From positions 1 to 29,736 of the forward strand of contig DHSB01000079.1 in NCBI GenBank assembly GCA_002408385.1: a DNA stretch of 29,736 bases, read 5' to 3'. The notes beneath the pieces are model-generated. The model was given only the letters and a program-made list of their open reading frames with translations. It ran no database searches and had not been told where the DNA came from. The DNA is from Myxococcales bacterium UBA5297. Lineage in GTDB: Bacteria > Myxococcota > Myxococcia > Myxococcales > UBA5297. Made by a program: the position numbers and the translations under genes. Positions 7,965-16,026 of this stretch are shown here, piece after piece (within the stretch, counting starts at the first letter, position 1; the number at the start of each line of letters is the position of its first letter).

Positions 7965-9299
7965 ATGCACGGAAACCCCGAGGCCCATCGCCTCAAGGTC
8001 GAAGCCATCGCCCGGCAGGTGCGCGAGCGCATCGGGAAGAACGAGCCGGTCCACATCTCCAAGGGCGGCGTCCGACACGTCGTGCCGCTGCCCGGCGATT
8101 TGCGCTATCGCAGCCAGTCCATCGACATCTCCTCGCTCGACGAGATCCTGGAGATCGACCCCGAGCGGCGTCTGTGCACCGCCGAGCCGGGCGTGCCCTT
8201 CTCGCGCCTGGTCCCGGCGACGCTCGCCCACGGCCTGCTGCCGACGGTCGTCCCCGAGCTCGAGGGGATCACCGTGGGCGGCGCGATAGCCGGAGGGTCG
8301 GTCGAGTCGATGTCGTTTCGCTATGGCGGCCTGCACGATAGCTGCGTCGAGTACGAGATCATCGGCGGCTCGGGCGAGATCGTGACCTGCTCGCCGACGC
8401 AGGAGCCGCTGCTCTTCGACATGATCCACGGCAGCTACGGGACGCTCGGCGTGCTGACCCGCCTGAGCTTGAAGCTCGTCCCCGCCAAGCCGTACGTGCG
8501 GATGGAGTACCGCACCTTTCCGGACGCCGAGCGCTTCTACGCGGCGATGCTCGAGCGCTGCGAGGCCGGCGACTTCGACTTCGTCGACGGCATCGCCCAT
8601 GGCCCCGACCGCTTCGTGCTCTGCCTCGGGCGCTTCGTCGAGGCCGCGCCGTACCTGAGCAGCTACCGGTGGCTCAACATCTATTACAAGAGCACCGCGG
8701 AGCGCGCCGAGGACTACCTGACGACCGAGGACTACCTGTTCCGCTACGACGCCGAGTGCCACTGGTTGACGCGCACCATCCCGCCGCTCGAGTGGAAGCC
8801 GGTGCGCTTTGCGCTGGGCAAGGCCGTGCTCGGCTCGACCAACCTCATCCGCTGGTCCAAGCGGCTCGACAAGCTGCTCGGCATGAAGAAGCGCCCGGAC
8901 GTGGTCTGCGACGTCTTCATCCCCGCGCGCGGCTTCGCCTCGTTCATCCAGTGGTACCAGCGCGACTTTCGCTTCTGGCCGCTCTGGGTCGTGCCCTACC
9001 GCGTCCCGGCGGCCTACCCCTGGGTCGCCGAGGAACAGGTCGGGCGCATCGGCGGGGACCTGCTCATCGACTGCGCGGTCTACGGCAAGCCCAACGGCGA
9101 GGAGGTCGACTACTCGAAGCTGCTCGAGGACAAGACCTTTGAGCTGGGCGGCATCAAGACGCTCATCAGCCGCAACCACTACACCGCCGAGCGCTTCTGG
9201 CAGATCTACAACCGCCCGAACTACGAGGCGGCCAAGGCCCGGCTCGATCCCAACGGCGTCTTCCCCGGCCTCTTCGAGAAGTTCCACCGCGTCGGGTGA
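7965..9299 (+). CDS. FAD-linked oxidoreductase, DHCR24/DIMINUTO-like
   Basis: A 444-residue flavoprotein of the FAD_binding_4 (PCMH-type) superfamily. Its closest family by eye is 24-dehydrocholesterol reductase/DIMINUTO: the N-terminal half has AEPGVPFSRLV, then VPELEGITVGGAIAGG, SFRYGGLHDSCVEYE and GSYGTLGVLTRLSLKLVP, the segments that wrap the FAD. The C-terminal half contains many aromatic residues (WPLWVVPYRVP) and ends in RLDPNGVFPGLFEKF, like the LDPxGxF ending of vanillyl-alcohol-oxidase-type enzymes. It probably reduces or oxidises a hydrophobic substrate such as a sterol or polyisoprenoid; the substrate is an inference. No signal peptide or clear membrane helix is seen. The ATG is preceded by GAGGAG at 7950-7955 with good spacing. 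Divergent from the EEP gene, with a 208-base shared upstream region. Confidence 0.9.
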   Translation: MHGNPEAHRLKVEAIARQVRERIGKNEPVHISKGGVRHVVPLPGDLRYRSQSIDISSLDEILEIDPERRLCTAEPGVPFSRLVPATLAHGLLPTVVPELEGITVGGAIAGGSVESMSFRYGGLHDSCVEYEIIGGSGEIVTCSPTQEPLLFDMIHGSYGTLGVLTRLSLKLVPAKPYVRMEYRTFPDAERFYAAMLERCEAGDFDFVDGIAHGPDRFVLCLGRFVEAAPYLSSYRWLNIYYKSTAERAEDYLTTEDYLFRYDAECHWLTRTIPPLEWKPVRFALGKAVLGSTNLIRWSKRLDKLLGMKKRPDVVCDVFIPARGFASFIQWYQRDFRFWPLWVVPYRVPAAYPWVAEEQVGRIGGDLLIDCAVYGKPNGEEVDYSKLLEDKTFELGGIKTLISRNHYTAERFWQIYNRPNYEAAKARLDPNGVFPGLFEKFHRVG

Positions 9300-9619
9300 G
9301 GGGCCGATAGCGGCGGGGGCGCCCTCAAGAGGGATCGAAAGAGACGAGCAGCGGATTGCCGTAGAAGCGTTGTGCACGAGCAAGAGAAACGGCGCGAGCA
9401 CACTCCGGTGAACCTGCGTCTCGAAAATCCAGCGGCGCGAGCAAGTGAAAGTCCCCTCTCCCGCGCTTGCGCGGGAAGAGGGGATTGAAGGGGTGCAACC
9501 GCCGAGGCGCCCTTCTATCCGGTCCCCCGAGACCCCGGGCCGGTCCGCGCCCGCGGGCCGCCGCGCGGCGGCGCTCCCCGCCGCCTCTCGCCTCCCCGCG
9601 GGCACCTCCCCTTGCCTCT
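9300..9619. other. Convergent intergenic region with palindromic repeats
   Basis: 320 bases between two convergent genes (the oxidoreductase and the rhomboid). No gene is supported. It holds the first copy of the 60-bp palindromic repeat (9439-9500), a direct repeat of CGGCGCGAGCA at about 9392 and 9432, and a very GC-rich stretch (9530-9605) with several overlapping inverted repeats. There is no U-tailed terminator. Confidence 0.5.
9439..9500 (+). repeat. Palindromic intergenic repeat R1, copy 1
   Basis: The core 9453-9483 is a near-perfect hairpin: CCCCTCTCCCGCGC, loop TT, GCGCGGGAAGAGGGG with one bulged A. The flanks (GAGCAAGTGAAAGT before, AAGGGGTGCAACC after) also match copy 2 at 13519-13580, which is in reverse orientation. 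The conserved flanks show a dispersed element and not a chance hairpin. Confidence 0.8.
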
Positions 9620-10828
9620 TCAGCTCGGGCCGACGCGAAGGTCGGCCCTCCGACGCCGTTGATAGATGTCGATCTGCTCGAGGGCCGCCCGCGCGCGCGC
9701 CGCGATCTCCGGCGAAGGGTCGTAGTCGAAGACGCTGAGCAGGTGCTGATAGGCCGCCGTCGGCTGGCCCTGCTCGAGCCGCATCAAGCCGAGCGTGAGG
9801 TAGACGACCGCCAGGTCCTCGCCGCCCGGGTGCGCAGCGAGGCAGACCCGCAGCAGGTTGGTCGCGGCTATCGAGTAGCCCGCGTCGCGCAGCCACCGGG
9901 CGAGGATGACGCACTCGTGGGGCTCGAGCTGCGCCGCCCGCCCGGTGCTCAGGCTCGAGAGCGCCGCGAGGGCCCGCGGGCGATCGCCCAGGTCGAGCGC
10001 GCTGCGAAGCTGCTCGACCACCGGGTCGGCGGCGGCGCGCGCGTCGACCGCCCTGCCGCGCGCCCACGCAAGCCGCCAGAGCGGATCCTTCCAGGGCCAC
10101 TGCCAGGCGAGTCGTTCGCCGACCATCGCGCCGACAAGGCCCGCGAAGAAGCCGCCGAGGTGCGCGCCGTAGGCGACGCTCGACTGCGACCCCGACATCA
10201 GCGGCAGCAGGTTGTCGACGAGGATGTAGAGCCCGAGCACCAACCGCGCGGGGACGAGGAAGACGTCGAAGAAGAACGGCGGCAGCACCACCAGCATCTT
10301 CACGCGGTTGCGCGGAAAGAGGACGAAGTAGAAGCCGAGCACGCCGGCGATGGCGCCCGAGGCGCCGACCAGCGGCGACCACGAGGGCCCGGTGAGCAGC
10401 GAGAAGGCGAGCGTCGCCACCACGCCGGAGCCGAGGTAGCCGACCAAGTAGCCGATGCGCCCGAGCCGGTGCTCGACGTTGCGGCCGTAGATGCCCAGGA
10501 AGAGCATGTTGCCGGCCAGGTGCAGGAAGCCGCCGTGCAGGAACATCGATGAGAACAGGCTGGCCAGCGACGGGGCGGCCGGCTTGTAGCCGTGCTCGAA
10601 GACGAAGAGGTCGTAGACGCTCAGGCCGCGCAGGTCGATGCGCGCCGGCAGCCTCGGGCCGAGGTGGCGCAGGTAGTCGAGCAGCGCCGGGTCCCGGGGA
10701 TCGACCGCCTGCACCGAGAGCGGGAAGGTGACCAACAGGTAGACGATGAGGTTGAGCGCGATGAAGCCCCAGGTGACGACGGGCACGAAGTTGCGAGGTT
10801 TCGGCGTGTCACCGATGGGAAGAAACAC
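9620..10828 (-). CDS. Rhomboid-family intramembrane serine protease
   Basis: Cleaves membrane proteins within the bilayer. The 402-residue protein has the rhomboid core: FLHGGFLHLAGNMLFLGIYG (His99, His103, Asn107), the nucleophile Ser157 in GASGAIAG, and the catalytic His223 in AYGAHLGGFFAGL, with about six hydrophobic helices between residues 17 and 235. A cytoplasmic or periplasmic C-terminal region (about 245-390) is helical and looks like TPR-type repeats (AVVYLTLGLMRLEQGQPTAAYQHLL), which may bind substrates or partners. The GTG at 10828 is preceded by AGGAG with 7-base spacing on the - strand. The extreme C-terminus, RRRRADLRVGPS, is encoded by an intergenic-type palindrome (9627-9648), so the stop was probably altered by repeat insertion. 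Divergent from the zinc-binding membrane protein gene. Confidence 0.93.
   Translation of the reverse strand: MFLPIGDTPKPRNFVPVVTWGFIALNLIVYLLVTFPLSVQAVDPRDPALLDYLRHLGPRLPARIDLRGLSVYDLFVFEHGYKPAAPSLASLFSSMFLHGGFLHLAGNMLFLGIYGRNVEHRLGRIGYLVGYLGSGVVATLAFSLLTGPSWSPLVGASGAIAGVLGFYFVLFPRNRVKMLVVLPPFFFDVFLVPARLVLGLYILVDNLLPLMSGSQSSVAYGAHLGGFFAGLVGAMVGERLAWQWPWKDPLWRLAWARGRAVDARAAADPVVEQLRSALDLGDRPRALAALSSLSTGRAAQLEPHECVILARWLRDAGYSIAATNLLRVCLAAHPGGEDLAVVYLTLGLMRLEQGQPTAAYQHLLSVFDYDPSPEIAARARAALEQIDIYQRRRRADLRVGPS
9627..9648. repeat. Palindromic repeat R3 inside the rhomboid 3' end
   Basis: GGGCCGAC and GTCGGCCC form a perfect 8-bp stem around the loop GCGAAG (CTTCGC on the - strand, a UUCG-type loop). 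It has the same design as the hairpin at 13797-13829, with flanking GGAG/CTCC bases. It encodes the last residues of the rhomboid protein (RADLRVGP) and so appears to have supplied that gene's end. Confidence 0.6.
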
Positions 10829-11184
10829 GGTCGTTCTCCTGCTGGCCCTGGCCCCGAGCGCCGTTGGGCTCGGGCGACGCCGAAGCGGCCGGGCGCCCCT
10901 CCGCGCGTTTGCGGGGAAGGCCGCCTGCCTGCGAGCGCCCCCGCGGCGTCGCGGTGCCCTACGGCCGGGTGCGCTCTCGAGTTCATGCCTGTGTGCCCGA
11001 TTCGAGGGCTGCTGTCGAGCAGGTGCCGGCGGCCCGGGTTCATGGCCGCCCTCCGGTCATGGGAGTCAGCGCGAAGGCGCGCGGTTCACGGCCCGCCGGG
11101 CGATTCGCGTCCCTGCCGGCGCACGCCCTTGCCGCGCGGCAAGCCTCGCCGCTAGCCTGACGCGCAGCATCTCTGGGAGTGAAC
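10829..11184. other. Divergent upstream region
   Basis: 356 bases between the divergent rhomboid and zinc membrane protein genes. Open frames cross it on both strands, but they lack ribosome sites and recognisable content. It should carry both promoters; the one candidate seen (11129-11158) is listed separately. Nothing else was recognised. Confidence 0.5.
11129..11158 (+). promoter_or_regulatory. Candidate promoter for the zinc membrane protein
   Basis: TTGCCG (11129-11134) and TAGCCT (11153-11158) are separated by 18 bases, about 26 bases before the ATG at 11185. The match to the sigma70 consensus is partial (TTG.C. and TA...T), as is common in GC-rich genomes. Confidence 0.3.
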
Positions 11185-11970
11185 ATGCAAGAGCTGGCCG
11201 CCCGCTGCCCGAAGCATCCGGATCAGGAAGCGCTGGGGATTTGCGCGCGATGCGGGGGCTTCTTTTGCGGGCTCGACCACAGCCGGGTGGGCGACAAGGA
11301 GTACTGCGAGGCCTGCGCGAAGCTGCCCGAGGTCGACTACCTCGAGGCGTTTCGCCTCAGGTACTGGGGCAAGCGCGACGGCTGGGCGTGGATCGTGGGG
11401 GTGAGCGGCTTGCTCTACGCCGTCTCGGGGCTGCCTCTGCTGACCACCGGCGCCCTCGAGCTGCGTGCCAGCGCGTCTCTCTTCGGTCTGGCCTGCCTGG
11501 CGGTCGGCGCGCTCGGCGTCTGCTTCTGGCTCGGCCTCGCCCGGGCCCGCCTCGGGCTGCTGGCGATGCCGCTGATAGTGACCGCCACCAACGCGCTGCT
11601 CGTCGGTCCGGCGGCCGCCCCGATTGCGCTGCTGACCCTGCTCCCCGCGGTCGCCGTCTACTTCGACCCGCGCAACCGGCTCTTTTTCAAAGTGCCGGTC
11701 GAGCGCGCGAAGCTGCAGAAGCTGTGGCACCGCTGCGAGAACAACGTGCTCGCGCGCATCGGGCTGCAGGTGAGCCTCGTCTCACTGCTGCTGCTGCCGC
11801 TGGCTCCTGTGGGGCTGGTGCTCTCGGCAGTCGCCTGGAGGCGCGTCGACCCGAAGGCCGTCCCGCCGGTCGGACGAAGAGGTCAGGCCATCGCCGGCAC
11901 GGTCATCGGCGCCTTGGGGACCCTGGTCGCGGTCGTGCTGGGCCTCGGCCTGCTCCTGGAAACCCGCTGA
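11185..11970 (+). CDS. Membrane protein with N-terminal zinc-binding domain
   Basis: A 261-residue integral membrane protein. Residues 1-45 form a B-box-like zinc finger: CPKHPDQEALGICARCGGFFC, a further His, then CEACA, eight likely metal ligands. After a charged linker (residues 50-65) come about six hydrophobic segments in pairs, the last ending at the C-terminus with GLGLLLE. The layout, a soluble zinc finger followed by membrane helices, is widespread as hypothetical proteins in Myxococcota; function is unknown and a protein-interaction role for the finger is only an inference. The ATG at 11185 is preferred over the GTG at 11179 because GGGAG (11175-11179) has correct spacing only for the ATG. 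The gene stands alone; the next start is 267 bases downstream. Confidence 0.85.
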   Translation: MQELAARCPKHPDQEALGICARCGGFFCGLDHSRVGDKEYCEACAKLPEVDYLEAFRLRYWGKRDGWAWIVGVSGLLYAVSGLPLLTTGALELRASASLFGLACLAVGALGVCFWLGLARARLGLLAMPLIVTATNALLVGPAAAPIALLTLLPAVAVYFDPRNRLFFKVPVERAKLQKLWHRCENNVLARIGLQVSLVSLLLLPLAPVGLVLSAVAWRRVDPKAVPPVGRRGQAIAGTVIGALGTLVAVVLGLGLLLETR

Positions 11971-12237
11971 CGAGGCGTCGAAGAACCCTTCGAGCGACAA
12001 CCGGTCGGCGCCGGCCTCGCGCTCAGGGGCGCCTCCTCAGAACCGGCGCCCGGCTTGCGCCGGCTCGGCTTGCATTCTCTTGATCGCGCGGCGGCGACGA
12101 GGAATAACCAAGCCGAAACTCTGTTGGCAGGTCGACTACAAGCCCGTCGCCCGGCAAAGGTCGGACCACCGATCGGTTTGCCTTACCGCACGGGCGCACC
12201 TCCGTTCCGCCGCAGCGAAACGGGCCGAGGCACACCG

Positions 12238-13524
12238 GTGGCACAACTCGCTCGAACCCCTCGTCACGCCTGCGCTGTTGCGCTCGGCCTGGTCCTCCTC
12301 ATCCCGCTGCTCGCCGTCGATGCGCGCGGGGAGTCCTGTTCGGTCGAGGAGCTGTCCGGCCTCTGCGCCTCCCCGACCGACAACGCGCCGGCCGCCAAAC
12401 CTCTCGAGACGGGCGCGGCGCAACCGGTCCTCACCGGCGCCGGCGCGCCGTCGGCCTCCGACGCCCCGGTGCGGCTGCAGATGTTCTATTCGCACGACTG
12501 CCCGCACTGCCACGAGGCGCTGCAGTGGCTCCCCGAGCTCGAGCGCGCCTTCCCCAAGCTCGTCATCGAGAAGCACCAGGTGAAAGGCGACGAGAAGGCC
12601 CGCAAGCTCTTCGAGGAGACCGCGGCCCGCAATGGCGCGCAGGTGCGCGGCGTGCCGACCTTCTTCGTCGGCGGCGAGAGCTTCGTCGGCTTCTATGCCG
12701 ACCAGACCTGCGCGGCGCTCATCAATAAGGTGCGCGAGCTGTCCGGGAGGTCGACCGACAAGGACTGCGAGCAGGCCAACCAGATCACCGTGCCCATCCT
12801 CGGGACGGTGCGCGCCGACCGCATCTCGCTGCCGCAGCTCACCGTGGTGCTCGGGCTGCTCGACAGCATGAACCCCTGCGCGATGTGGGTGCTCACCTTC
12901 CTGTTGAGCATCCTGGCCCACTCGCGCAGCCGCCGAAAGACGCTGATGGTCGGCGGGGTCTTCGTCGCCACCTCGGGGCTGGTCTACTTCGCCTTCATGG
13001 CCGCCTGGCTCAACCTGTTCCTGGTCATCGGGATGCACAAGGCGATCACCGTGGGGCTCGCGCTGATCGCCATCACGATGGGCCTGGTGAACCTCAAGGA
13101 GATCTTCTTCTTCAAGAAGGGCATCTCGCTGATGATTCCCGAGAAGGCCAAGCCCAAGATCGCCGAGCGGGTTCGCAAGATCCTGCGCGAGCGCAGCACC
13201 CTGCTCGCCTTGGTGAGCACCGTGCTGCTGGCGGTCTTCGCCAACTTCGTCGAGCTCGGGTGCACGGTGGGCTTCCCGGCCATCTTCACCAAGGTGCTCG
13301 CGCAGCGGGAGACCAGCGCGCTGGCCCGCTACGGGTACATGGCGCTCTACAACACCGTCTACGTGGTGCCTCTGGCGATCATCGTCGGCGGATTCGCCTT
13401 CACCATGGGCCAGTTCCGGCTCTCCGAGAAGCACGCCAAGGTGCTCAAGCTCGTCAGCGGCGCGGTGATGCTCGCCCTCGGGCTGGTGATGCTGCTCAAG
13501 CCGGAGCTGCTCGTGGTCGGCTGA
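12238..13524 (+). CDS. Thioredoxin-like/CcdA-type fusion thiol transporter
   Basis: Predicted two-part protein of 428 residues that would carry reducing power across the inner membrane. After a signal or anchor helix (residues 11-28) comes a thioredoxin-fold domain with the redox pair CPHC at 88-91, a cis-proline in GVPTFFVGG (Pro140) and an extra Cys158. From residue 200 a polytopic domain with about six helices resembles CcdA/DsbD-beta: it has MNPCAMW (Cys214) and ELGCTVGFP (Cys342), the two cysteines expected to relay electrons. DsbD has its thioredoxin domain at the C-terminus; here it precedes the membrane part. The GTG at 12238 was chosen because it opens the signal peptide, though only a weak GAGG lies upstream; the frame is open back to 12055 with shadow-like content. 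Possible roles: cytochrome c assembly, disulfide isomerisation or thiol repair. Confidence 0.85.
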   Translation: MAQLARTPRHACAVALGLVLLIPLLAVDARGESCSVEELSGLCASPTDNAPAAKPLETGAAQPVLTGAGAPSASDAPVRLQMFYSHDCPHCHEALQWLPELERAFPKLVIEKHQVKGDEKARKLFEETAARNGAQVRGVPTFFVGGESFVGFYADQTCAALINKVRELSGRSTDKDCEQANQITVPILGTVRADRISLPQLTVVLGLLDSMNPCAMWVLTFLLSILAHSRSRRKTLMVGGVFVATSGLVYFAFMAAWLNLFLVIGMHKAITVGLALIAITMGLVNLKEIFFFKKGISLMIPEKAKPKIAERVRKILRERSTLLALVSTVLLAVFANFVELGCTVGFPAIFTKVLAQRETSALARYGYMALYNTVYVVPLAIIVGGFAFTMGQFRLSEKHAKVLKLVSGAVMLALGLVMLLKPELLVVG

Positions 13525-13580
13525 ACCCCTCGCTCCCCTCTTCCCGCGCAAGCGCGGGAGAGGGACTTCCACTCGCTCGG
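13519..13580 (-). repeat. Palindromic intergenic repeat R1, copy 2
   Basis: Reverse-oriented copy of the element at 9439-9500. The hairpin core at 13535-13565 is CCCCTCTTCCCGCGC, loop AA, GCGCGGGAGAGGG. The left flank overlaps the last two codons of the thioredoxin-CcdA gene, and could also serve as its transcription end structure. Confidence 0.75.
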
Positions 13581-13615
13581 TCGGTGGTTCCAGGTAGTCG
13601 GCTGCGCGTTCACGG

Positions 13616-13686
13616 ACCCTTGAGGAACGAGGGAGGTGGGGTCGAGGCGCCCCCGACTTCGGCCTCGCAAGCTCGGCCTACGCTCC
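13616..13686 (+). repeat. Dispersed repeat R2, copy A (left end lost)
   Basis: Shares GAGGAACGAGGGAGG, a GTCGAGG block and CTTCGGCCTCGCAAGCTCGG followed by CCTACGCTC with the copies at 21025 and 29634. The right terminal repeat (CTACGCTC) is kept, while the left one (GAGCGTAG) is absent. Confidence 0.7.
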
Positions 13687-13796
13687 TAACTGAGAGCCCC
13701 GCCGCACCAGGCACACCACGCCAAGGGACCGGTAACGAGCTCGGGGTGAACCTGGGGAGACTCGCCTCACAACACTTGGATCCGCCCCCCCCGAGA

Positions 13797-13829
13797 CGGA
13801 GGGCCGCCAGCACGAAGGCTGGCGCTCCG
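13797..13829. repeat. Palindromic repeat R3, possible hyp operon end
   Basis: CGCCAGC and GCTGGCG form a perfect 7-bp stem around ACGAAG (CTTCGT on the - strand), extended by outer CGGAG/CTCCG after a 3-base bulge. It lies 39-71 bases after the hypE stop on the - strand and may end the hyp transcript, although no U-run follows. Design matches the hairpin at 9627-9648. Confidence 0.55.
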
Positions 13830-13867
13830 GACCACCGAGACGGCCTTCCGCCTCCCCGACGCCTCTC

Positions 13868-14878
13868 TCAGCAAATGCGCGGCAACTGCTCGCTCGCGAG
13901 GATGTCGTAGAGCCGAGTGCCGCCGTAGCGGGTCTCGAGCACCACGGGGCCGACGGCCGGCTCGGTCACCTCTCCGATGACCCTCGAGCCCTCGCCCCTG
14001 GGCGCGCCGCGCATCACGTTGAGCGCCTTGTCGGCCTGCTCGCGGGGGACGACGGCCACCACCCGGCCCTCGCAGGCGAGGTAGAGCGGATCGAGCCCGA
14101 GGAGGTCGCAGACGCTGCGGACGCTGTCGCGCACCGGCAGGTCGGCCTCGCGAACGCGCACCGAAACCGAGGCCTCCTCGGCGAGCTCGGCGAGCACCGT
14201 CGCCAGGCCGCCGCGGGTCGGATCGCGCATGAAACGCGGCCGGATGCCGGCCTCGTAGAGCGCGGAGACCATCGCCGCGACCGGGCCGCAGTCGCTCTCG
14301 AGTCCCTGCAGCTCCATCCCCGAGCGCAGCGCGCCGATGACCGCGCCGTGGTCGCCTATCGGGCCGCTGACGAGGACGGTGTCGCCGGGCCTGACCGCCT
14401 TGGCGCCGGCGGGCGCCTCCTCGCGCAGGCGCCCGATTCCCGCGCTGGTGACGAAGAGGCCGTCGCCGTGGCCGCGCTCGACGACCTTGGTGTCGCCGGT
14501 GACGACCGAGACCCCCGCGAGCTTGGCCGCGTCGGCCATCGACGCCGCGATGCGCTCGAGCGATTCGAGGCCGAAGCCCTCCTCGATGATGAACGAGGCG
14601 CAGAGGTAGAGCGGCTGGGCACCCGCGACCGCGAGGTCGTTGACCGTGCCGTTGATCGCGAGCCGCCCGATGTCGCCGCCCGGGAAGAAGAGGGGGCTGA
14701 CGACGAAGCCGTCGGTCGAGAAGGCGAGCCGGCCCGGCACCGGCGCGAGCGCGGCCGCGTCGCCGAGCGACTCGAGCGCCGGGTTCGACAGGTGCTTCAC
14801 GAACACCTCGCGGATCAGCCTCTGCGTCAGGCGCCCGCCGCTGCCGTGTCCGAGGGTGACGAGCTGGGGCGAATCCAT
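13868..14878 (-). CDS. hypE: Hydrogenase maturation protein HypE
   Basis: Converts the carbamoyl group received from HypF on its C-terminal cysteine into thiocyanate, the source of the cyanide ligands of [NiFe]-hydrogenase, using ATP. The 336 residues have the AIR-synthase/PurM-like fold: LGHGSGG near the N-terminus, DGFVVSPLFFPGGDIG, INGTVNDLAVAGA, VTGDTKVVERG, MRDPTRGGLATVL and, at the extreme end, the diagnostic LPRIC with the acceptor Cys336. The start ATG at 14878 lies 5 bases after the hypD stop, with AAGGAG inside the end of hypD. Last gene of the hypABCDE operon. HypF, its essential partner, is not in this window. Confidence 0.97.
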   Translation of the reverse strand: MDSPQLVTLGHGSGGRLTQRLIREVFVKHLSNPALESLGDAAALAPVPGRLAFSTDGFVVSPLFFPGGDIGRLAINGTVNDLAVAGAQPLYLCASFIIEEGFGLESLERIAASMADAAKLAGVSVVTGDTKVVERGHGDGLFVTSAGIGRLREEAPAGAKAVRPGDTVLVSGPIGDHGAVIGALRSGMELQGLESDCGPVAAMVSALYEAGIRPRFMRDPTRGGLATVLAELAEEASVSVRVREADLPVRDSVRSVCDLLGLDPLYLACEGRVVAVVPREQADKALNVMRGAPRGEGSRVIGEVTEPAVGPVVLETRYGGTRLYDILASEQLPRIC

Positions 14879-14883
14879 CGCTT

Positions 14884-16026
14884 TCAGCGCTCCTTCTTCT
14901 GCACGCGTGACGCGTGGCCGTGGCGGTAGCGCGCGTGGCAGGTGCCCTCGAAGGCGACCATGCACGGACCGATGGGCCGGTCGGGGTTGCAGCCGTTGCG
15001 GAACAGCGGGCAGTCCTCGGGCTCGATGTGCCCGAGCAGCACCTCGCCGCAGCGGCAGCCGGGGTGCGTGTCCTTGATGTCGGGGTCTGGGGCGATGCCG
15101 AAGCGGCGCATCGCGTCGTGGGCCGCGTACTGCTCGCGCACCCGGTAGCCGGAGCCGGGGATAACGCCGATGCCGCGCCACGAGGAATCGCACGGCTCGA
15201 AGACGGTAGACATGGCCTCGCGCGCGGTCGGATTGCCCCCCTCGGCCACGGCGCGCCCGTAGGCGTTGGAGACCGGCCGCTCATGTCGGCCGGGCGCGAC
15301 GATGCGCTCGACGAGCTCCTTGATGGCGAGCAGCAGGTCGACCGGCTCGAAGCCGGCGACGGCCATCGGGACCTTCTTGCGCTCGGCGAGCTGGCGATAG
15401 TCGGCCAGGCCGGCGACCGCGGTGACGTGGCCCGGCAGGATGAAGCCGTCGAGCGCGTCGCCCTCGGAGGCGAGCAGCGCCTCGAGCGCGGGCGGCACGA
15501 GCCGGTGCGAGGTGAGGACCGAGAAGTTTTCGGGTACCCCGCGCTTGAGCGCCGCGGCGGTGGTGCAGGCGGTCGTCTCGAAGCCGACCGCGAAGAAGAC
15601 GACCTGCCGGCCGGGGTTCTCCTTGGCGATACGGATGCCGTCGTCGATGCCGTAGACGACCCGGCTGTCGCCGCCGCGCGCCTTCACCTCGAGCAGCGTG
15701 ATCCGCGCGGGCACGCGCACGACGTCGCCGAAGGTGGTGACGATGGCGCCGTGGTCGAGCCCGAGGCGCACCGCCATGTCGAGGTCGGCCGCCGGGCAGA
15801 CGCAGACCGGGCACCCGGGGCCCGCGACGAGCTTGATCCACGAGGGCAGCAGGTCGCGCAGACCGAACTGGCAGAGGGCGTTCTCGTGCGTGCCGCAGAC
15901 GTGCATCACGCGCAGCAGGCGGCCGGGAGCGCGCCGGGCGATGGCCTCGGAGAGCGCGCGGACGGCGGCCGGGTCGCGAAAGCGCGCGCCGGTCAGCTCT
16001 TTTCGGCGATCAGACTCGGTCGTCAT
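14884..16026 (-). CDS. hypD: Hydrogenase maturation protein HypD
   Basis: [4Fe-4S] protein that with HypC forms the scaffold on which the Fe(CN)2CO unit is assembled. The 380 residues carry the family cysteines: VMHVCGTHE (Cys44, His47), AGPGCPVCVCP (Cys72, Cys75), FFAVGFETTA with the conserved glutamate, and the C-terminal HPGCRCGEVL and CPLFRNGC motifs that hold the cluster. Its ATG overlaps the hypC stop by four bases (ATGA), so translation is coupled. Cytoplasmic. Confidence 0.97.
   Translation of the reverse strand: MTTESDRRKELTGARFRDPAAVRALSEAIARRAPGRLLRVMHVCGTHENALCQFGLRDLLPSWIKLVAGPGCPVCVCPAADLDMAVRLGLDHGAIVTTFGDVVRVPARITLLEVKARGGDSRVVYGIDDGIRIAKENPGRQVVFFAVGFETTACTTAAALKRGVPENFSVLTSHRLVPPALEALLASEGDALDGFILPGHVTAVAGLADYRQLAERKKVPMAVAGFEPVDLLLAIKELVERIVAPGRHERPVSNAYGRAVAEGGNPTAREAMSTVFEPCDSSWRGIGVIPGSGYRVREQYAAHDAMRRFGIAPDPDIKDTHPGCRCGEVLLGHIEPEDCPLFRNGCNPDRPIGPCMVAFEGTCHARYRHGHASRVQKKER

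Larger units (their letters stand above)
13525..13867. other. Convergent intergenic region dense in repeats
   Basis: 343 bases between the convergent thioredoxin-CcdA gene and hypE. No gene is supported. It contains one copy of each of three repeat families: R1 (13519-13580), R2 (13616-13686) and R3 (13797-13829), so it looks like a landing site for short intergenic elements. Transcription from both sides must end here; only GC-rich hairpins without U-runs are visible. Confidence 0.6.

Noticed and set aside
7869..10382. An 837-residue frame antisense to the oxidoreductase and overlapping the rhomboid
   Set aside because: It covers two well-supported genes in other frames and has Arg/Ala/Asp-rich shadow composition without motifs.
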